A DNA stretch of 9,724 nucleotides from Verrucomicrobiota bacterium. GTDB taxonomy: Bacteria > Verrucomicrobiota > Verrucomicrobiia > Opitutales > Opitutaceae. Of the stretch, positions 1 through 6,981 are shown one piece after another; positions within the stretch are counted from its first letter, which is position 1; every line of letters begins with the position of its first letter. The notes under the pieces are model-generated. The model was not told where the DNA came from and made no database searches. It saw nothing but the letters and a program-made list of their open reading frames with translations. Location: NCBI GenBank assembly GCA_023446865.1, contig JAEXPL010000085.1, forward strand, positions 1-9,724, read 5' to 3'. The position numbers were made by a program, and so were the translations under genes.

Positions 1-1
1 G

Positions 2-3000
2 GGCACGTTGGGGGGGGGGTCGGCGGGGTTTTGGCGGGGGGACTTCCCGGAGCCGTTCGCCTCCGCCGGCGTCGAGTGGGCCGTGCGGTTCGACGACGGA
101 GTGCGGCTTTTCGGCACCGCCGACCGCCTGGTCCGCCAGCAGGGCGAGGGGCTCGAGCTTCTCGCCCATGGCGCCGCCGACATTCTCCACGACGACCGCG
201 TGAGCTCCGCGGTGCCGCTCGCCGGCAGATTCGCCGCCCTCGCCACCCTGCGCCATGGCATCCTAATTCTGGATTCAGCGGGCAACATCGTCTCGGCCAT
301 CGATCGCTCCACCGGCCTGCCGGACAACCGCGTGGTGCATCTGGCCGCCAGCCCGGAGCGCGGCATCTCCGTCACCAACCCCGAGGCAGTGGCGTGGTTT
401 TGCGACGAGCCACAGGCCACGTTCTTCGATCAGCGCCAGGGGCTGCTGCCCGGGCCGATCCCGACGATTGCGCGTACCGCTGCGGGCCTGCTCCTCGCCA
501 ACGAGAACCGGATCCTCCGCCTTGAACTCCCAGCCCAGCCCGGCGCCCACGCGAAATGGCGTTCGCTCGCCGAACTGCCCGACAGCGTCACCAGCCTCCT
601 GCCGCTCCGCTCCGGTGTGGTCGCCGCCAGCACCACCGAGCTGAGCGTCCTGGATCCCGCCGCCGGGACAGCGCAACTCCTGCGCCAAGGCGATATTCCC
701 GCCCAGGCAATCTGGTCCGGCCAGCCAGGGGGCTTGGCGTGGGTCGAGCGCTCCCGGTTCCTCCGCGGCACGCTCGCCAACGGCGCCATCCGCGCGGACT
801 CGGCCCCGTTGGAGATCGACGCCGATGTCTGCAGCCTCGTCGAGGGCGAGGACGGTGCCCACTGGCTCTCCACGCTGCATTCCGGCGTGTTCCGCGTCGC
901 CCCGGCCGATCCAGCGAAAACCGGGCGCGTGGCCGTGCGCAACTACCGCAGCAACCTGCGCCGCAGCGACACCGCCCCGCCCCAGTTGTTTCGCGTGGGC
1001 CGTCATGTCGCGATCACCGCCATCGGCGGCATCGCGCTGCACACCACCGCCGGCGACCGCTTCGAACCGTACCCGGGGATCACCAACGCCCGGGTCCACG
1101 CAATCTCCGCCCCCGAGGGCGACGGCACCGTCTGGCTCGCGCTGAGCCAACGCGACCGGTACCCGTTCCAAGTTCGCATCGCCCGCCTGCGCCCCGACGG
1201 CGAGACCGTGTCCTGCGAACTGGTCCGGCTCCCGCCGCTGCCCCTGGAGGTCGCCCCGACCGCCATCGCGGCCGAACCCGGGCCGATCGAACCGGCGCGC
1301 ATCTTCTGGCTCGGCCTCCCGGGGCGGGTATTGCGCATCGAGAGTCCGGGCACTCCGAGCGACAACCCGCCCCACCCGCCCGCGATCGCTGCCACCGAGC
1401 TCCTCGCCGACGGCCGAAACCTCCGGAGCATCAACCCGGAGCTGGCCCAGGTTGGTTTCGAGAACTCCGGTATCCGTTTCGATCTGCAACTGCCGGGCGG
1501 ACGCCTCGGGCAGCGCGTCCATCTCGAAGCCCGCCTGATCGATTTCGATCCCGACTGGGTGCCGCTCGGCGAAGTTCCGTCCCGGGTTTTCCGCGGCCTG
1601 CGGGACCGCCCCTATCGGTTCGAGGCAAGGGCGATCGACGCACTTGGCCGGCCGTCCCCGGTCGCCGTCATGGACTTCTCGGTGCTCGCACCCTGGTGGC
1701 GTTCCCCGCCCGCCTACGCCGCCTACGCCCTCGGGCTGGTTCTCTTCTCCGGGCTCGTGTCTCTCGCGCGCTCACGCCTCGACCGCCGGCACCGCCGCGA
1801 GCTCGAGGCGCTGGTCGCCCAGCGCACGCAGGAGCTGGCGGCCGCCAACGCCGCCAAATCCGAGTTTCTCGCCCACATCAACCACGAGATCCGCAACCCG
1901 CTCAACGGCGTCATCGGCCTCTCCGGCATGCTCGCCCAACAGCACCAGGACGACCAGTCCCGCCAGCTGGCGCGCTCGCTGCGCGCCTGCGCCAGCTATC
2001 TCGGCTCAGTCGTCGACAACGTCCTCGATCTCGCTCGGATCGAGGCCGGGCGCATCGAGCTCGCGCCCCAGCCGTTCGAGCCCAGGAACCTCATCGCCGA
2101 TGTGGCCGAGATGTTCCGCCTGCAGGTCGAGGAGGCCGGCGGCCGCATCACCTGGTCCGTCGATCCCGAGCTGCCGCAGAGCCTCATCGGCGACTCACAC
2201 CGCATCCGGCAGGTGCTCGTCAACTTCACCGCCAACGCCGCCCGCTATGCCCGCGGTGGCGATGTCCGCCTCTCCGTGCGCCGCCGCAGTCAGTCCGACC
2301 AGCAGGTGATGGTCGTCTTCACCGTGGCCGACACCGGACCAGGCATCGCGCCCACCGAACAATCGCGCATCTTCGAGAAGTTCACCCGGGGCCAATCCGC
2401 CGGCGAGACCACCGAGACCCGCGGCCACGGCATCGGTCTGGCGCTCGTGCGCAACCTCGCCGAACTGCTGGGCGGCGAAGCCGATGTCGACTCGCAACTG
2501 GGCTTCGGCGCCAAGTTCCGCCTCACGATCCCCCTCCGGTTCGCTGCGACCGCCGCCGCCCCCGCCGTCGCGGTCCCGCTCCGCGGCATTCCCGCGCTGC
2601 GGGTGCTGGTGATCGACGACCAGGGATTCAACCGCCTCGTGCTGCGCGACCAGCTCGAGCGACTGGGCTGCCGGGTCGAGGAGTCCGCCGATGGTCACAG
2701 CGCCTACCTGTTGCTCCAGGCCCGCGCCCACCACATCGCGTTCGTCGATCTCGACCTGCCCGGACTCGACGGCCTCAATCTCATCAAACGCGTGCGGGCC
2801 GACACCGCCGGACAGCCCGTGTTCTTCGTGGCCACAACGGCCTCCGCGACCCGCGGTATCGAGGAGCTGGTGCTCGCGGCCGGAGCCGATGCGTTCCTGC
2901 CAAAACCAATTTCGCTGCCGCTGCTCGTCACGCTGCTCGAGACCTGTGCCGCCCGCAACCGCGACGGATCCGTCGGCGCGTCGGTCCCGGTCACCGGGCT

Positions 3001-3337
3001 GGAACCGCCCGCCGCACCTCCCGGCGGCCTCTTCGCGGATCTGCCGCTCAGCGCTGAGACCAGGCGCGATCTCGTCGCCGCGCTCGATGTCGAGGTCGCC
3101 GCGCTCGCCACGAGCTGGCGTCTGGCCGAAGCGCCCGCCGCCCGCCGCCACGCCCACCGGATCGCCTCGCTGGGAATTCTCGCCCGGGATGAGGCCCTGG
3201 TTGCCGCCGCGCGGCACGCCGAGGACGCTTTGCAGACCGGTCGCCCAATCGCCAGCCAGTTGGTGGACGCACTCCAAGGCGCCGCCCGCACGCGCATCCA
3301 ACTGCTGGCCGCCGACCACCGCGATCACCGCAACTGA
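2..3337 (+). CDS. Hybrid sensor histidine kinase, 5'-partial (propeller, Y_Y_Y, HisKA, HATPase, REC, Hpt-like)
   Basis: The frame is open from the window edge, so the true start is probably upstream. Residues are numbered from the TTG at 8 (1109 aa). Residues 1 to about 460 look like beta-propeller sensor repeats; GLPDNRV near 103 and DGAHWLST near 284 fit the two-component-propeller pattern. A Y_Y_Y-type domain spans about 495-560, a membrane helix about 570-592 and a coiled linker about 595-620. The HisKA H-box has H626 in HINHEIRNPL. The ATPase has N739/N743, D775 in DTGPGIA and GHGIGL at 806. The receiver has D870/D871, phosphoacceptor D914 in DLDLPGLDG, T944 and K966. The tail (about 1010-1105) resembles an Hpt with H1050. 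The family senses an extracytoplasmic signal, autophosphorylates on His and relays through Asp. Typical relatives have a signal peptide and a longer propeller, here missing with the 5' end. The ligand is unknown. The convergent NarL-type gene is a likely partner. Confidence 0.93.
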   Translation, partial: GTLGGGSAGFWRGDFPEPFASAGVEWAVRFDDGVRLFGTADRLVRQQGEGLELLAHGAADILHDDRVSSAVPLAGRFAALATLRHGILILDSAGNIVSAIDRSTGLPDNRVVHLAASPERGISVTNPEAVAWFCDEPQATFFDQRQGLLPGPIPTIARTAAGLLLANENRILRLELPAQPGAHAKWRSLAELPDSVTSLLPLRSGVVAASTTELSVLDPAAGTAQLLRQGDIPAQAIWSGQPGGLAWVERSRFLRGTLANGAIRADSAPLEIDADVCSLVEGEDGAHWLSTLHSGVFRVAPADPAKTGRVAVRNYRSNLRRSDTAPPQLFRVGRHVAITAIGGIALHTTAGDRFEPYPGITNARVHAISAPEGDGTVWLALSQRDRYPFQVRIARLRPDGETVSCELVRLPPLPLEVAPTAIAAEPGPIEPARIFWLGLPGRVLRIESPGTPSDNPPHPPAIAATELLADGRNLRSINPELAQVGFENSGIRFDLQLPGGRLGQRVHLEARLIDFDPDWVPLGEVPSRVFRGLRDRPYRFEARAIDALGRPSPVAVMDFSVLAPWWRSPPAYAAYALGLVLFSGLVSLARSRLDRRHRRELEALVAQRTQELAAANAAKSEFLAHINHEIRNPLNGVIGLSGMLAQQHQDDQSRQLARSLRACASYLGSVVDNVLDLARIEAGRIELAPQPFEPRNLIADVAEMFRLQVEEAGGRITWSVDPELPQSLIGDSHRIRQVLVNFTANAARYARGGDVRLSVRRRSQSDQQVMVVFTVADTGPGIAPTEQSRIFEKFTRGQSAGETTETRGHGIGLALVRNLAELLGGEADVDSQLGFGAKFRLTIPLRFAATAAAPAVAVPLRGIPALRVLVIDDQGFNRLVLRDQLERLGCRVEESADGHSAYLLLQARAHHIAFVDLDLPGLDGLNLIKRVRADTAGQPVFFVATTASATRGIEELVLAAGADAFLPKPISLPLLVTLLETCAARNRDGSVGASVPVTGLEPPAAPPGGLFADLPLSAETRRDLVAALDVEVAALATSWRLAEAPAARRHAHRIASLGILARDEALVAAARHAEDALQTGRPIASQLVDALQGAARTRIQLLAADHRDHRN

Positions 3338-3351
3338 GCGCCCGCGTCCCC

Positions 3352-4005
3352 CTAGAAAAACTGATTCCCGTCGGGCCGCACGAAGCCCTTCCGCATGGCG
3401 TACCGCATCAGCTCGGCCTGAGTGTTGGCCCCGAGCTTCTTCATGATGTTGCGGCGGTGGGAATGCACGGTCCAAGCGGTCAACCCCATCTGCGCCGCCG
3501 CCTCCTCGTTGGTGAGCCCGCGACCGAGCATGCGCAGCAGTTCCTGCTCCCGTTCGCTGAGGACTTTCGAAAACGAGGCCGGGTCGGATCGGATCGCCTG
3601 CTGCACCTGTTGCACGACCTCGGCGAAATACACCCGTCCGGACGCGACCGCCTCGATCGCGTTGCGCAGCGTCGCGGGGATCTGCACGTTCTTGTCGACG
3701 AACCCCTGGATTCCCATCGTCCGGATCCGGTGGATCGTCACCTCGTCCCGCAGGGAAGTCAGCGCCAGCACCTTCACCTCGGGCATCGTCTCGAAAAGCC
3801 GGGCCGCGACGTCGAGCCCATCGCCGTCGGGCAGATGCAGGTCGAGCATCACCACATCCGGATTCGCCGCGGGAATGCGCTCGATCGCCTCCGCCACCGA
3901 GCCCGCTTCGCAGACCACCGTGAAACCGAACTGCGTGGAGCACAGTCCCACCAGCAAGCGTCGGAACAGTTCCTGATCCTCGACAATGGCCAGTTTGATC
4001 GACAT
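3352..4005 (-). CDS. NarL/LuxR-type response regulator
   Basis: A 217-aa cytoplasmic DNA-binding response regulator. The N-terminal receiver has E9-D10, phosphoacceptor D55 in MLDLHLPDGDG, T83 and K105 (FVDKN). The C-terminal helix-turn-helix begins at LSEREQELL (149) and runs to about 205, with the scaffold LTNEEAAAQMGLTAWTVHSHRRNIMKKLGA, typical of NarL/FixJ (cut here: LTNEEAAAQMG, then WTVHSHRRNIMKKLG). The start at 4005 is chosen because the receiver fold begins at MSIKLAIVED; the frame stays open for 25 more codons upstream without family resemblance. No Shine-Dalgarno is seen. The gene converges on the hybrid kinase, with 14 bp between stop codons and no terminator-like hairpin there. 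That proximity suggests, but does not prove, that it is the output of that kinase. Target promoters are not identifiable. Confidence 0.93.
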   Translation of the reverse strand: MSIKLAIVEDQELFRRLLVGLCSTQFGFTVVCEAGSVAEAIERIPAANPDVVMLDLHLPDGDGLDVAARLFETMPEVKVLALTSLRDEVTIHRIRTMGIQGFVDKNVQIPATLRNAIEAVASGRVYFAEVVQQVQQAIRSDPASFSKVLSEREQELLRMLGRGLTNEEAAAQMGLTAWTVHSHRRNIMKKLGANTQAELMRYAMRKGFVRPDGNQFF

Positions 4006-4095
4006 CGGACGATGGAAACGCCGCGGATTCAGCCGCATCCGACGTGAACGAGCAAGCTCACTCCAGCCCGCCCCCCGCATTCACCGAAAAACAAC

Positions 4096-4120
4096 AAGGC
4101 CCGGCGCGCAGCCGGGCCTT
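4096..4120 (-). terminator. Rho-independent terminator of the synthase-ACP operon
   Basis: A perfect 10-bp inverted repeat (AAGGCCCGGC / GCCGGGCCTT) encloses a 5-nt loop, GCGCA. On the minus strand it is followed by a T-rich run (TTGTTGTTTTT, complement of about 4085-4095). It lies 30 bp after the ACP stop codon, the expected place for the end of that transcript. The symmetric stem could also slow plus-strand transcription, but the T-tract is on the minus side. Confidence 0.85.
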
Positions 4121-4149
4121 GGAAAACCGTCGGGAGGGAAGAACCCTCG

Positions 4150-4404
4150 TCAGCCCTTGGCCGCGAACTTCGGCTCGAGATAGTTCGCGCAGCTGTCGAG
4201 CGTCGCGAGCTGCATGTACTCGGACTCCGGCACCTCGATGCCGTGGCGCTTGCGCAGCTCCATGACGATGTCGAGGAAGTCCATCGAATCGAGTTGGAGC
4301 TGCTCGCGCAGCCGCACATCGGGCTTGAGGTTGCTGGTGTCCTCGTCGGGCGCGATGTCGGCGATGATTTCGATGATCAGCTTCTTGATGTCGTCTTTCG
4401 TCAT
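4150..4404 (-). CDS. Acyl carrier protein
   Basis: An 84-aa protein of normal ACP length. It carries growing acyl chains as thioesters on a 4'-phosphopantetheine arm. The attachment serine is S40 in the motif LDSMDFLDIV, at the start of helix II, as the family requires. Helix II continues ELRKRHGIEVPE, which is more basic than the acidic helix II of fatty-acid-synthesis ACPs. The ATG at 4404 is chosen; a TTG at 4413 would add only three residues (MLP). The gene starts 11 nt after the stop of the ketoacyl-ACP synthase, so the two are almost certainly co-transcribed. No malonyltransferase, ketoreductase or dehydratase gene is next to them. It may be the housekeeping ACP or one dedicated to a specialised acyl product; the sequence does not decide. 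Confidence 0.93.
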   Translation of the reverse strand: MTKDDIKKLIIEIIADIAPDEDTSNLKPDVRLREQLQLDSMDFLDIVMELRKRHGIEVPESEYMQLATLDSCANYLEPKFAAKG

Positions 4405-4415
4405 GGGGAGCAAAG

Positions 4416-5654
4416 TCAGGCGGAATAACGCTTCACGATGAGCGCGGAGTTGATTCCGAGCATACCGAAGGAGTTGTTCAAAATGGCGTCAACCCGTTTC
4501 ACCGCGCGCGGCTGGTTGAGCACCAAGTTGGGCAAGGCGCACTGCGGATCAAGGTCGTCGACGTTGATAGTCGGGTGGACGACGAGGTCGTCGAACGACG
4601 GCAGGTTGCCCGCCAGCTCAAGGCTGCCGGCCGCGCCCATCGCGTGACCGATGAACGCCTTGGTTCCGTTCACGTGCGGGAACTGCGCCGCACCCTCGAA
4701 GGCCGACGCGATCGCCTGGCACTCCTGGATGTCGCCGAGCGGCGTGGAGGTGGCGTGGGCGTTGAGGATGTCGATCTGGTCCGGCGTCATCCCGGCGTGC
4801 TTGATCGCCAGGCGGATGCACTCGGCCTGACGGACCGGATTGGGCAACACGTAGTCGCTGGCGTCGGAGTTGATCGAATAGCCCGCAATCTCGCCGTAGA
4901 TCTTCGCCCCGCGGGCGAGCGCGTCCTCGAGCCGCTCCATCGCGTAGAGGCAACCGCCCTCGGAGACGACGATGCCGTTGCGCGCCTTGTCAAAGGGCCG
5001 GCTGGCCTTGGTCGGATCGCTGTGGTGGGCGAGTGCCCCCTGGCTCTTGAAGGCCGCAAAGATGCCGAACGACCGGATGCTCTCGCTGATGCCGCCCGCC
5101 AGTGCGAAGTCGACCTCGCCCAGGCGCAGCATCTGCGCGGCGTGGATGATGCCGATGTTGCCGGCGGCACACGCGGCGCCGAGCGTGTACGCGGGGCCGG
5201 TGACACCGAGATTCAACGACGCCTCGCCCGCCGGGTTGTTGGCGACGGTGCGGGGATTGTGGTAATGCGACCAGAACTTGGTGTCGTTGCCGAAGGTGGC
5301 GAGGCTCGCGATCTCGTTCTCGGTCTCGACGTTGCCGTGCTCGGTGATGCCCACGTAGATGCCCACGCGGCTCTTGTCGGTCTTGTCCCAGGCCACGCCC
5401 GAGTCCTTCACCGCCTCGTGCGCGCAGTAGATGCTCACACTGCCCGCGCGCGTGCCGACCCGCAGCTCCTTGCGCGTCTGGTAGCGCGTGGTCTCGAATT
5501 TGCACACGCCCGCCAGCACCTTGCCCATGTGGCGGGTTTCAAAGAGCTCGACGCCGGACTTGCCGGTGAGCAGCGCCCGCCGGAACTCGGGCAGGCTGTT
5601 GCCATTGGGGGCGGTGAGGCCCACGCCGGTGATGACAATGCGGCTGAGGTTCAT
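4416..5654 (-). CDS. Beta-ketoacyl-[ACP] synthase, FabF-like (KAS II type)
   Basis: A 412-aa thiolase-fold condensing enzyme, about the same length as FabF. It would condense an acyl chain held on its active-site cysteine with malonyl-ACP, releasing CO2 and lengthening the chain by two carbons. The full catalytic set is visible: C162 in LGAACAAGN, H300 in NAHATSTPLGD, K332 and H337 in TKAFIGHAMGAAG. The Cys-His-His triad separates it from KAS III enzymes and from chain-length-factor homologues that lack the Cys. The C-terminal NNSFGMLGINSALIV is also typical (SFG loop). The start is the ATG at 5654, where family similarity begins (MNLSRIVITGVG); the 11-codon upstream extension has none. It is the first gene of a two-gene unit with the ACP. 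The exact pathway, fatty acid or specialised product, is open. No fab symbol is given because of the isolated context. Confidence 0.92.
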   Translation of the reverse strand: MNLSRIVITGVGLTAPNGNSLPEFRRALLTGKSGVELFETRHMGKVLAGVCKFETTRYQTRKELRVGTRAGSVSIYCAHEAVKDSGVAWDKTDKSRVGIYVGITEHGNVETENEIASLATFGNDTKFWSHYHNPRTVANNPAGEASLNLGVTGPAYTLGAACAAGNIGIIHAAQMLRLGEVDFALAGGISESIRSFGIFAAFKSQGALAHHSDPTKASRPFDKARNGIVVSEGGCLYAMERLEDALARGAKIYGEIAGYSINSDASDYVLPNPVRQAECIRLAIKHAGMTPDQIDILNAHATSTPLGDIQECQAIASAFEGAAQFPHVNGTKAFIGHAMGAAGSLELAGNLPSFDDLVVHPTINVDDLDPQCALPNLVLNQPRAVKRVDAILNNSFGMLGINSALIVKRYSA

Positions 5655-5704
5655 GGTGAAAATTGGGCAACGACTGGGAAGTCGCACCGAAAGAAACCGA
5701 AAGT

Positions 5705-5731
5705 TTGCCTAGCCTCCGTCCACTGAGGCAA
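5705..5731. promoter_or_regulatory. Inverted repeat in the divergent synthase/galE control region
   Basis: The 100-bp gap between the two divergent starts (5655-5754) must hold both promoters. It contains TTGCCT-N15-AGGCAA (5705-5710 and 5726-5731) with a second dyad nested inside, GCCTC-N8-GAGGC (5712-5716 and 5725-5729). TTGCCT on each strand could serve as a -35 element; on the plus strand AATAAA at 5730 would be a poorly spaced -10 (19 bp). A direct repeat CCGAAAG-AAA-CCGAAAG (5687-5703) lies beside it. An operator or a hairpin are both possible; no regulator is recognised. Confidence 0.35.
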
Positions 5732-5754
5732 TAAAAGTTTCCGCAGCAACCACC

Positions 5755-6747
5755 ATGAACGTCCTCGGCGTCGGCGGAGCAGGGTACATCGGCAGTCATT
5801 GCGTGCGGCAACTCGCGGCCGCCGGGCATCGCCCGGTCGTGCTCGACAGCCTCGTCTACGGCCACCGCGCCGCCGTTGCCCCGCAGATTCCCTTCCACAC
5901 CTGCGATCTGGGCGACGAAGCCGCCCTCGCGCGCATCTTCGCCACCGAGAAGATCGAGCTCGTCATGCACTTCGCGGCCTTCGCCTACGTGGGCGAATCC
6001 GTCACCGACCCGCTCAAATACTACTTCAACAACACCGTCGCCACGCTCCACCTCCTGCGCGCGATGTTGAAGGCGGGCGTGAAGAAATTCGTCTTCTCCT
6101 CGACCTGCGCGACCTACGGCGTGCCGCCCACGCTCCCGATGACCGAGGCCACCCCGCAGGCCCCGATCAACCCCTACGGCCAGACCAAGCTCGACGTCGA
6201 GAACGCCCTCAAGAACCTCGCCCGCGCCCACGGCCTGTCCTTCGCGGCCTTCCGCTACTTCAACGCCGCCGGCGCCGCCGCGGATGGCACCATCGGCGAG
6301 GACCACAAGCCCGAGACGCACCTCATCCCGCTCGCGATCGACGCCGCCACCGGCCGCGGCCCCGCGCTCCAGCTCTTCGGCACCGACTACCCGACCCCCG
6401 ACGGCACCTGCCTGCGCGACTACGTCCACGTCGACGACCTCGCCCGCGCCCACATCGCGGTGTTTCCGAAACTCGCCACACCGGGCGCCGGCTTTTTCTA
6501 CAACCTCGGTACGGGCACGCCCACCTCCGTGCGCGAAGTCATCGCCGCCGTCGAGAAGGTCACCGGCCTCAAAGTCCCCGTGAACGAATCTCCCCGCCGC
6601 GCCGGCGACCCGCCCGCCCTCTACGCCGATGCCACCAAAGCCCGCACCGAGCTCGGCTGGGAACCCGAGTACAAGACCATCGAGCCCGTCGTCGCCTCCG
6701 CCTGGAAGTGGCACCAATCCCACCCCAAAGGCTACGCCGACCGCTGA
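5755..6747 (+). CDS. galE: UDP-glucose 4-epimerase
   Basis: A 330-aa short-chain dehydrogenase of the extended type, close to the usual GalE length. It interconverts UDP-glucose and UDP-galactose in the cytosol with tightly bound NAD, supplying sugars for the Leloir pathway and for surface polysaccharides. The N-terminal NAD-binding motif is GGAGYIGSH (G7, G10, G13). The catalytic group is T117 in FSSTCATYG with Y141 and K145 of NPYGQTK. Further family marks are RYFNAAG at 167-173, the DYVHVDDLA block at 222-230 and FYNLGTG at 248-254. The residue at the substrate-gating position (Tyr299 in the E. coli enzyme) is L289, so activity on N-acetylated sugars cannot be predicted. It is transcribed away from the synthase gene, ends with its own terminator and appears monocistronic. 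No Shine-Dalgarno precedes the ATG. Confidence 0.95.
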   Translation: MNVLGVGGAGYIGSHCVRQLAAAGHRPVVLDSLVYGHRAAVAPQIPFHTCDLGDEAALARIFATEKIELVMHFAAFAYVGESVTDPLKYYFNNTVATLHLLRAMLKAGVKKFVFSSTCATYGVPPTLPMTEATPQAPINPYGQTKLDVENALKNLARAHGLSFAAFRYFNAAGAAADGTIGEDHKPETHLIPLAIDAATGRGPALQLFGTDYPTPDGTCLRDYVHVDDLARAHIAVFPKLATPGAGFFYNLGTGTPTSVREVIAAVEKVTGLKVPVNESPRRAGDPPALYADATKARTELGWEPEYKTIEPVVASAWKWHQSHPKGYADR

Positions 6748-6761
6748 GCCTCCGCCGTAGC

Positions 6762-6780
6762 TGGATCGCGCAGCGATTCA
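6762..6780. repeat. Short palindrome after galE, REP-like
   Basis: TGGATCGC-GCA-GCGATTCA forms an 8-bp stem with one G-U pair and a 3-nt loop, 14 bp past the galE stop. It has no T-tract of its own and precedes the real terminator. Its compact, GC-rich palindromic form resembles a repetitive extragenic palindrome, but with one copy in the window that is only a suggestion. Confidence 0.35.
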
Positions 6781-6805
6781 ACCTCATCCCCTCCTGCTTT
6801 CCCTC

Positions 6806-6831
6806 GGCCCGGGCTCCCGCCCGGGCCTTTT
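6806..6831 (+). terminator. Rho-independent terminator of galE
   Basis: A perfect 9-bp stem GGCCCGGGC / GCCCGGGCC (6806-6814 and 6819-6827) with loop TCCC is followed directly by TTTT and then CGTTT. It sits 58 bp after the galE stop and separates galE from the HD-domain gene. Confidence 0.85.
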
Positions 6832-6853
6832 CGTTTCCTCCTCCGCCGCCCTT

Positions 6854-6931
6854 CCGTTCCTGATTCCCTGATTTCCACATTCCCTTTCTTCATTCCGAAA
6901 TCCGTTCCTGATCTCCTGAGTTCCAGATTTC
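6854..6931. repeat. Imperfect direct repeat pair in pyrimidine-rich gap
   Basis: Two 30-bp units start at 6854 and 6902 (48 bp apart) and agree at 25 of 30 positions; both open with CCGTTCCTGAT and share CCTGA and TTCCA blocks. Between them lie more TTCC units. The stretch is rich in C and T and clearly lower in GC than the genes beside it. It has no reading frame of interest. Together with 6952-6977 it fills the gap between the galE terminator and the HD-domain gene, so it also contains that gene's promoter and leader, neither of which I can identify. Confidence 0.5.
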
Positions 6932-6951
6932 GTCCGCTTCGCCGTCGACCG

Positions 6952-6977
6952 GTTACCGTCCACAGTTCACCGTCCAC
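6952..6977. repeat. 13-bp direct repeat abutting the HD-domain gene start
   Basis: GTTACCGTCCAC (6952-6963) is followed by GTTCACCGTCCAC (6965-6977), nearly the same unit twice with a 13-bp step. A related piece, CCGTCGACCG, precedes it at 6942. The second copy ends 4 bp before the ATG at 6982, where a ribosome binding site would normally lie. Confidence 0.5.
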
Positions 6978-6981
6978 CGCC

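Noticed and set aside
556..3057. An 833-codon frame on the plus strand inside the kinase gene
   Set aside because: Arg/Pro-rich shadow of the kinase in another frame, with no family motif.
2195..3943. A 582-codon open frame antisense to the kinase and overlapping the regulator
   Set aside because: Gly/Arg-rich low-complexity translation with no recognisable domain, spanning two well-supported genes on other frames. It is explained by high GC suppressing stop codons.
4030..4061. Promoter and small dyad (GAGC-AA-GCTC) ahead of the first response regulator
   Set aside because: TTGCTC with 17 bp to CTGAAT matches only three of six bases in each box, and a 4-bp dyad is common by chance in GC-rich DNA.
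4575..5726. A 383-codon plus-strand frame opposite the ketoacyl synthase
   Set aside because: The minus strand carries a full catalytic set; the plus frame is a compositional shadow.
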